Part shown: piece after piece, positions 58,817-64,000 of the stretch | How positions within the stretch are numbered: the first letter of the stretch is position 1 | Layout of the letters: each line of letters starts with the position of its first letter | DNA from: CAVSUB01 sp963730995 | GTDB taxonomy: Bacteria; Acidobacteriota; Vicinamibacteria; Vicinamibacterales; 2-12-FULL-66-21 | Direction of reading: 5' to 3' | DNA length: 64,000 bases | NCBI GenBank assembly: GCA_963730995.1 | Contig: CAVSUB010000002.1 | Span: 186,001 to 250,000, forward strand | Notes under the pieces: model-generated | What the model was told of the DNA's origin: nothing | The model's input: only the letters and a program-made list of their open reading frames with translations | Database searches by the model: none | Made by a program: the position numbers and the translations under genes

Positions 58817-58848
58817 TTGACGCAGGATCGGAACAGCGACCGTATACT
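58817..58848 (+). promoter_or_regulatory. Possible sigma-70-type promoter
   Basis: TTGACG (58817-58822) and TATACT (58843-58848) with a 20-base spacer (longer than ideal). A start about 7 bases on would put transcription near 58855, at or just before the GTG 58858 of the importer gene. If so the gene may be leaderless, or begins at TTG 58933. Confidence 0.38.
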
Positions 58849-58857
58849 CTGCGTGAG

Positions 58858-60441
58858 GTGCTTCGATCCGTTCCGCCGCGGAAGCCGGCTTCCGCCACTC
58901 CTGATCCGCACGTGCCTTGGAGCGCGACCCGTTTGCGCACGCTACAAAGGCAGGCAGCAAGGGTCGCGTGCGGGCTGCTCGCTTTGCTGGTCCTTGACCA
59001 GACGCTCGCCGCGCAGACTCCAGCGCCAGTCCTGCGATGGGGAGGCGACGCGGAGGGCGGAGCGCCCTATGTGGAGGCCGACCCGAACAATCCGCAGATC
59101 GTGCGTGGGTTCGACGTCGAGATCGCAGAGCTCATCGCACAGGCGCTCGGACGCAAACCTGAGTTCGTCCAGGTGGCGTTCGCATCGCTCGACCAGTCTG
59201 CGGTCCGCGGCGACTTCGACATTGCACTCAGCGGCATCGAGGACACTCCCGCGCGCCGCGCGACGGTAGCGGCTTCGATCCCGTACTACCGCTTCCGCGA
59301 AGTGCTCACCGTACGCGAAGGCGATCGCGACAGGTTTCGGACGCTCGCGGACTTGCGCGGGCGGAGCGTGGCCACGCTCGTCGGCACGATCGCCTACGAC
59401 CTCCTCCTCCAGGCAGAACGCCAGTACGGGATTGTCGCCGTCTCATACGAGGACGATGTGCACCCGTATTCGGATTTGCTGGTGGGAAGGGTCGATGCGG
59501 TCCTCTTGGACAACGTCCTCGCGGATCGCGCGATGCGTCGGAATACCGGCCTCTTCACACAGCCCGCCGCGGTGCAGACCGCGCACTACGTCGTCATCAC
59601 AGGGCCCGCGAATACCGACCTCCGCGATCGGATGAACGGCATCCTCCTCTCAGCCATGCAGGATGGCCGTCTCGAACGGATCATGCGGAAGTGGGCCGTA
59701 TGGAACGACGAGCAGCCGCAGCTCTATGCGGAGCTCGCAGCGTCACGCGGCCAACCTGGATCGGCCGCACAGCAGGCAATCGCTCCGCAAACGGTCGGCA
59801 GCGCGACCCTGAGATATCTTCCAGCGCTCCTGCGGGCCACAGTGGTGACCTTGGGCCTCTCGTGCCTCGCGATGGCGCTGGCGGTCGTATGCGGGATGCT
59901 GCTGGCGATCGGCCGCGTATATGGCACGCCTCCGGTTCGCGTGCTCCTGACCGCCTATGTGGAGGTGATGCGAGGCACGCCCGTCCTGCTCCAGCTGTTC
60001 GTCATCTATTACGGCCTCTCGTCTCTCGTCCGTCTGCCGGCCTTCGTTGCCGCGCTTCTCGGCCTGGGCCTCAACTACGCAGCCTACGAGAGCGAGATCT
60101 ATCGCAGCGCTCTTGAGGCGGTGCCGCCTGGTCAGCTCGAAGCCGCGCGCATCCTCGGCTTCACGGAAGGGCAAATCCTGCGCCTCGTCCGCGGGCCGCA
60201 GGCCTTCCGGCTCGCTCTCGCGCCGATGACGAACGATTTCGTGGCCCTGCTGAAGGACTCGTCCCTCGTGTCCGTGATCACCGTAGTGGAACTGACGAAG
60301 GAGACGCAGATCTTCGCGGCGAACATCGGCAGCTGGGTCGTCCCAGGACTGCTCTGCGCGGGGCTCTATCTGGCGCTCTCCCTGCCGCTGGCGCACGTCG
60401 CTCGCGGGCTCGAGAGCCGATGGAAGGCTTCGACCTCGTGA
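58858..60441 (+). CDS. Polar amino-acid ABC importer: binding protein fused to permease
   Basis: 527 residues from GTG 58858. A signal or first membrane helix (ARVACGLLALLVLDQTLAAQ) precedes a GlnH-like binding domain (about 55-290: RGFDVEIAELIAQALGRKPE, FASLDQSAVRGDFDIALSGI, GRSVATLVGTIAYDLL). After a linker the HisM/GlnP-type permease follows (about 320-525: LLRATVVTLGLSCLAMALAV, YVEVMRGTPVLLQLFVIYYG, EIYRSALEAVPPGQLEAARI with the EAA motif, DSSLVSVITVVELTKETQIF). A TTG at 58933 would start just before the signal helix. Substrate inferred as a polar amino acid. Confidence 0.85.
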   Translation: MLRSVPPRKPASATPDPHVPWSATRLRTLQRQAARVACGLLALLVLDQTLAAQTPAPVLRWGGDAEGGAPYVEADPNNPQIVRGFDVEIAELIAQALGRKPEFVQVAFASLDQSAVRGDFDIALSGIEDTPARRATVAASIPYYRFREVLTVREGDRDRFRTLADLRGRSVATLVGTIAYDLLLQAERQYGIVAVSYEDDVHPYSDLLVGRVDAVLLDNVLADRAMRRNTGLFTQPAAVQTAHYVVITGPANTDLRDRMNGILLSAMQDGRLERIMRKWAVWNDEQPQLYAELAASRGQPGSAAQQAIAPQTVGSATLRYLPALLRATVVTLGLSCLAMALAVVCGMLLAIGRVYGTPPVRVLLTAYVEVMRGTPVLLQLFVIYYGLSSLVRLPAFVAALLGLGLNYAAYESEIYRSALEAVPPGQLEAARILGFTEGQILRLVRGPQAFRLALAPMTNDFVALLKDSSLVSVITVVELTKETQIFAANIGSWVVPGLLCAGLYLALSLPLAHVARGLESRWKASTS

Positions 60442-61220
60442 GCGCCGTCATGGAGACTCGTGGCCTGCGCCTCAGGCGAGGAGTGCGCGAGATACTCTGC
60501 GGAGTCGATATCGCCGTCGCTCGCGGTGAAATGCTCGCCCTCATGGGCCTGTCGGGATCCGGCAAAACGACAATCCTCCGGACAGTCGCGGGCCTCGAGG
60601 GGTTCGACGACGGCGCCGTCCTCGTCGATGGCATCGCGCGAGAGGGTCGGGCGACGCGCCGGAGCTCGGCGCGAGCCCTCGAGCGGAAAGTGGGGATGGT
60701 GTTCCAGTTCCACTTTCTTTTCGAGCACCTCACCGCGATTCACAACGTCTGGCTCGCACCCGTACACGTCCATGGCGTGCCGCGGCCGGAGGCCGAGCGG
60801 CGTGCACAGGGCCTGCTCGACGAGCTCGGCGTCGGTCACCGCGCGCGGGCCCTCCCGCGCGAGCTCTCCGGCGGCGAGGCCCAGCGCGTGGCGATTGCGC
60901 GTGCGCTCGCCGTCGATCCTCCGCTGCTGCTGATGGACGAGCCCACGGCGTCACTCGACCCAGCCCGTCGCAACGAGCTCGGCGAGACGCTGCAGGCGCT
61001 CGCGGCGCAGGGCCGCACGCTGGTAATGACCTCTCACGACGACGACTTCGTGCGCGACTACGCGACGCGTGTCGTCATCCTCTCCCAGGGCTGCGTCGTG
61101 GAAGAGGGTCACCCGCGGGACGTGCTCACGAATCCGCAGCATCCTGCCACTCGCGAGCTGCTTCAGGTGGGAAGCGCCCCGAACGCGAAGAGCACACGAT
61201 TTCGCAGAACACAAGAGTGA
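60420..61220 (+). CDS. Polar amino-acid ABC importer ATPase
   Basis: 266 residues, ATG 60420 overlapping the permease gene by 22 bases; a Met at codon 11 is a second option. Walker A GLSGSGKTT, signature LSGGEAQR, Walker B LLLMDEPTASLDP and switch VMTSHDDDFV are present. FQFHFLFEHLTAIHNVWLAP matches the GlnQ group. With the fused gene it completes the importer in two genes. Confidence 0.88.
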   Translation: MEGFDLVSAVMETRGLRLRRGVREILCGVDIAVARGEMLALMGLSGSGKTTILRTVAGLEGFDDGAVLVDGIAREGRATRRSSARALERKVGMVFQFHFLFEHLTAIHNVWLAPVHVHGVPRPEAERRAQGLLDELGVGHRARALPRELSGGEAQRVAIARALAVDPPLLLMDEPTASLDPARRNELGETLQALAAQGRTLVMTSHDDDFVRDYATRVVILSQGCVVEEGHPRDVLTNPQHPATRELLQVGSAPNAKSTRFRRTQE

Positions 61221-61230
61221 CAGACACCAG

Positions 61231-61252
61231 GCGGACCTCTCAGTCCGCTTTC
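61231..61252 (+). terminator. Terminator after the importer
   Basis: GCGGAC and GTCCGC form a 6-bp stem with CTCTCA loop, then TTTCC. The stop of the leftward AKR (61240-61242) is in the loop, so it may serve both sides. Confidence 0.5.
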
Positions 61253-62277
61253 CTGAGACTCGGAATCCTGGGATTCCGCTCGATCCCGAATTTGTGCTGG
61301 TGCCAGTACGGATAGGGCTCCGGCAGCGCGCTGACCTCGTCCAGGCGCGTGAGTTCCTCCGGATGGAGATGCCAGGTCGCGGCCGCGAGGTTGTCGCGGA
61401 GCTGCTCTGCGTTGCGGGCGCCCAGAACGACCGTGTCGACGCCCGGCTTGTGCATGACCCAGTTGAGCGCGACCTGTGCCGCAGAGACACCGCGCTCCTT
61501 TCCAATTTCAAGAAGCACGTCCACGATCCGATAGACGCGCTCGAGATCGACGGTCCCGGGCGCGTCGAGCTGGTTGAGGCGACTCTCGGTCGGACGGGCG
61601 TCGCGGCGGAACTTTCCGGTCAACAGTCCGGCGTGCAGCGGGCTCCAGGCCATGATGCCGACGCCCTGATCGAGGCCCAGCGGTACGATCTCGTGCTCGA
61701 TATCGCGCGAAACGAGCGAATAGTTCACCTGCTGCGTGATGTATCTGGCGAAGCCCTCGCGTTCTGAGACCGCGAGCGCCTTCATCACGTGCCATCCGGA
61801 ATGATTCGAGCATCCGACGTATCGCACTTTCCCCTGCCGTACGAGGTCATCGAACGCGCGGAGGCTCTCCTCGAGGGGCACGATCTGATCGGGCTCATGG
61901 CACAGATAGAGATCCAGATAGTCCGTCTGCAGCCGTCGCAGACTGGCTTCGCACCCCTCGACGATCCGCTTTCGCGACAGCCCGACGTCGTGCGGCCCCT
62001 TTCCCATCCGCTGGAAGACCTTCGAGACGACGAGGAATTGATCGCGGCGTGCCTTGAGCGCGTGTCCGAGGATCTCTTCGGCGCCACCGGATGAATAGGC
62101 GTCTGCGGTGTCGATGAGTGTGATCCCGGCGTCCAGACACATGTCCAGCATGCTCGACGTTTCCGGTACGCCGAGGTTCCCCATGTGGCGAAAGCGATCA
62201 CGCCCGCCGATGGTCATCGTCCCGAAGCTCAGGACCGACACGCTCAAACCGCTCCTGCCGAGAAATCGCTGTTCCAT
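61240..62277 (-). CDS. Aldo/keto reductase, second copy
   Basis: 345 residues from ATG 62277. Asp (TLIDTAD), Tyr (AYSSGGAEE), Lys (FLVVSKVF) and His (YLCHEPD) are conserved; VVLGARN carries the NADPH site. It resembles the YajO/voltage-channel-beta group more than the other AKR. Lone gene, divergent from nothing in the next 400 bases. Substrate unknown. Confidence 0.86.
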   Translation of the reverse strand: MEQRFLGRSGLSVSVLSFGTMTIGGRDRFRHMGNLGVPETSSMLDMCLDAGITLIDTADAYSSGGAEEILGHALKARRDQFLVVSKVFQRMGKGPHDVGLSRKRIVEGCEASLRRLQTDYLDLYLCHEPDQIVPLEESLRAFDDLVRQGKVRYVGCSNHSGWHVMKALAVSEREGFARYITQQVNYSLVSRDIEHEIVPLGLDQGVGIMAWSPLHAGLLTGKFRRDARPTESRLNQLDAPGTVDLERVYRIVDVLLEIGKERGVSAAQVALNWVMHKPGVDTVVLGARNAEQLRDNLAAATWHLHPEELTRLDEVSALPEPYPYWHQHKFGIERNPRIPSLRKAD

Positions 62278-62686
62278 GCGCGCGTCACCTCTAATGGACT
62301 GTATTGTTGAAAACCTTAGTGGCCGCTCCGTTGTCGCGGCCGGAAACGCGCCTGGAGAACGAGGTTGCTCCTCGAGACATGATTGATACGGTCCACCGGC
62401 GCTCGACACGACCGCGGTGTACCCGGCACAACCGCCTGTTCGAACTCTGCAGAATGTACTTATCGCACGATTGCTGTTGTCGAAACGGGAACGGTGCGGG
62501 GGTTTTCAGACCCGCGTGCGAACTCTGGAGAGCTGTGGCGCGGGGTCTTCAGACCCCGCGTGGCCGGGCCTGCCCGCCTCCGCCAAGGCTCCGGCGAGGT
62601 CTCGCCGTAGCGCGCTGAAGCCCGCTGCGGGCGAAGGCGGAAAGGCCCGGCCCTACTTGCAAGTCACGGCCCCACTTGCAAGGCAC
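62278..62686. repeat. Repeat island with palindromes, non-coding
   Basis: 409 bases without a credible gene. CGCGGGGTCTTCAGACCCCG starts a perfect 10-bp stem palindrome (62539-62560, TC loop). A degenerate copy lies at 62496-62516 (GCGGGGGTTTTCAGACCCGC). Further on, the minus strand reads GTAGGGCCGGGCC (62637-62655), like the start of the dispersed repeat at 43416. CTACTTGCAAG and CCACTTGCAAGG repeat near 62652 and 62671. Confidence 0.6.
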
Positions 62687-63991
62687 CTACTTGTCAAGGC
62701 GCTCGGTTCGAATCACAGTCTGCCCGCTCGGTCCGCTGGTCCACGCGACAAGCATTCCGTCCTCGACCGCCCCAAGTACCGGATACGTTGCTGGCGCGGC
62801 ATCAACAATCGCCTGCCGGACAAGACTGACAACGCCGCCATCGAGGGTGCCACGCGCGAGCGCGACCCGGCGAGTGCCGCCCGCCTGTTCGTCCCAGGCC
62901 ACCGCGATCTCTCCACGCAATCCCACCGCAATTTGCGGATGGCGAGGGACTCCCTGTGTGGGCACTCGCTGCCTCGTCGTGAAGTGCTGGCCATCCGCGG
63001 ACGCGGCATAGAACAGCGCGAGCGTCGTCTCACCTCCTGCCGTGCCCCCCGGCACGAGGGTTGGCCAGACGATGTGGATGCGCTGGCTATCGTCGACTGC
63101 CAGAGCCGGCCCATTCTCGGGACATCCGTCGAGCACCCAGTTGTCCTCGCTGACACGGACGGGCGTGGAAAACGCGCGACCGCCGTCTGCCGACATCGCG
63201 AACGCAACATCCCGCACATTCCCAGGGTAGACGTGACGCCAGGCCGCATAGATCCTGCCGTTACTGCCGGCAGCAATGGAGGTCTTGCAGCAATAGCACA
63301 CGCCTCCCGCAACGGCCCGCGTTCTCGTGGCATCGTCGAGACGACCGAAGAACAGCTTTGACAATTGAGCGCGAGCGGCGCCGTCCGTTTGCCCGGCTGC
63401 AGCAGATCCGGGCTGGTGACCGGCGTGGCTCGTTGCTGCCGCCCCGGCGGCAGCGTTCGACAGTTCCCGATGATCCAGCCAAAGGGCGACGACATTCCGA
63501 CCGTCACTTGTCGCGATGGATTCCCACCCCCGGTTGCCTGGTGCGTCGCTGCCGGGCACGACCGCCGGCGACACAAACGATGCTCCCCCGTCGTCCGAAC
63601 GTGCCGACCACAACCTCGTGCCCGAGGGCGACTTGGCGGTCCACACCACCACGATGGCCGGATCACGGCCAGATCGGTGAATCAGTGAGACTCGAGGCGG
63701 TTGCTCGCCCGAGAGGTTCGCTTCGCCCGCGACGAGGTTGATCCGAGTCGGAGCACCAAACGCGCGGCCGCCGTCCCGACTGGTCGCGAGGTAGATGTCC
63801 GTCACACCATCTTTCGTGCTCGCGCCCCATGCAATCGCCGCAAATCGGCCTTCCGCCACGAGTGAGGCATTCGCGTTCGCCCGTTCCGATACCGCAATTC
63901 CGGACGCGCTCTTCGCGGCGCCTCCCCAGGCTGCTGCAGTCAGCACCGCCGACCCGAGCAAGATTGTGCGCATCGCTTTCGACAGGTTCAT
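62687..63991 (-). CDS. Secreted BNR/sialidase-fold propeller protein
   Basis: 434 residues, ATG 63991 just inside the window edge. Signal peptide (MRTILLGSAVLTAAAWGGAA). BNR-type Asp-box repeats (SRDGGRAFGAP, SDDGGASFVSP, SADGGRAFSTP) define a sialidase-like beta-propeller. A cysteine cluster GGVCYCCKT lies near residue 235, seen in some exo-alpha-sialidase-like family members. Catalytic Arg, Glu and Tyr of true sialidases I could not place, so activity is not claimed. Its promoter is off the window. Confidence 0.75.
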   Translation of the reverse strand: MNLSKAMRTILLGSAVLTAAAWGGAAKSASGIAVSERANANASLVAEGRFAAIAWGASTKDGVTDIYLATSRDGGRAFGAPTRINLVAGEANLSGEQPPRVSLIHRSGRDPAIVVVWTAKSPSGTRLWSARSDDGGASFVSPAVVPGSDAPGNRGWESIATSDGRNVVALWLDHRELSNAAAGAAATSHAGHQPGSAAAGQTDGAARAQLSKLFFGRLDDATRTRAVAGGVCYCCKTSIAAGSNGRIYAAWRHVYPGNVRDVAFAMSADGGRAFSTPVRVSEDNWVLDGCPENGPALAVDDSQRIHIVWPTLVPGGTAGGETTLALFYAASADGQHFTTRQRVPTQGVPRHPQIAVGLRGEIAVAWDEQAGGTRRVALARGTLDGGVVSLVRQAIVDAAPATYPVLGAVEDGMLVAWTSGPSGQTVIRTERLDK

Positions 63992-64000
63992 ATAAGTCGT

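Noticed and set aside
63261..63310. Selenoprotein-like or haem-type cysteine cluster in the BNR protein
   Set aside because: VCYCCKT has no haem motif (CxxCH) and no in-frame stop codon; it is simply a family cysteine cluster.
62417..63361. A 314-codon plus-strand frame crossing the repeat island
   Set aside because: It runs through palindromic repeats and then opposite the BNR gene; no domain.

Overview
The window looks like a chromosomal segment of a high-GC acidobacterium, probably near Vicinamibacterales. That is an inference from content: Oar-like TonB receptors with an N-terminal carboxypeptidase-regulatory domain, ADOP-type FtsX permeases, a PEGA-domain Ser/Thr kinase, a HTH/beta-propeller one-component protein, and GC-rich coding throughout. 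I saw no rRNA, tRNA, CRISPR array, transposase or prophage gene.

1-21.6 kb is a corrinoid island. Two cobalamin riboswitches stand back to back (about 18.5-19.1 kb). The leftward one heads a tightly overlapped operon of about 18 kb: TonB receptor (badly frame-disrupted), substrate-binding protein, FecCD permease, ABC ATPase with a C-terminal extension, PduO-type adenosyltransferase, BtuF, BtuD, BtuC, ferredoxin-CobN fusion, ChlI-ChlD fusion, CobQ, CbiZ, CbiB and a partial gene at the window edge. The rightward riboswitch heads a second TonB receptor. Together these genes bring corrinoids across the outer membrane and, by two ABC systems, the inner membrane, insert cobalt, amidate, adenosylate, remove or remodel the lower loop (CbiZ) and rebuild it (CbiB).

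21.7-38.6 kb holds an orphan RnfD-like membrane protein with a DUF2330 protein, an SH3/beta-barrel envelope protein, a small lipoprotein, an ankyrin protein, two ADOP permeases flanking an Oar-like receptor, a sugar-epimerase-like protein, a remnant of a Fis-type helix-turn-helix, and a secreted YncE-like propeller. 38.6-49.9 kb holds a trypsin-fold protein that has lost two of its three catalytic residues, a YitT membrane protein, a di-haem cytochrome c, an internally deleted TonB receptor, a soluble transhydrogenase, a four-domain kinase/PEGA/FGE/hydrolase fusion and an AsmA-like protein.

50.0-51.0 kb carries the most interesting locus: a small predicted lipoprotein ending in a bacterial RNase A-like (CdiA-CT type) toxin domain, translationally coupled to a CdiI-family immunity gene and closed by a 13-bp perfect hairpin, with no CdiA/CdiB nearby. 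51.0-64 kb holds a cupin, a HTH/TolB-propeller protein, a vanadium-haloperoxidase-like PAP2 protein, an HxlR/SCP2 regulator, an AMP-binding ligase, two aldo/keto reductases, a polar amino-acid ABC importer with fused binding protein and permease, a repeat island and a BNR-repeat protein.

One caution matters for every reading of the first 21 kb. CobN, CobQ, CbiZ and both cobalamin receptors are frame-broken, and the shifts I could phase behave as single-base insertions, apart from one short stretch of the leftward receptor. That points to assembly error more than to gene decay.
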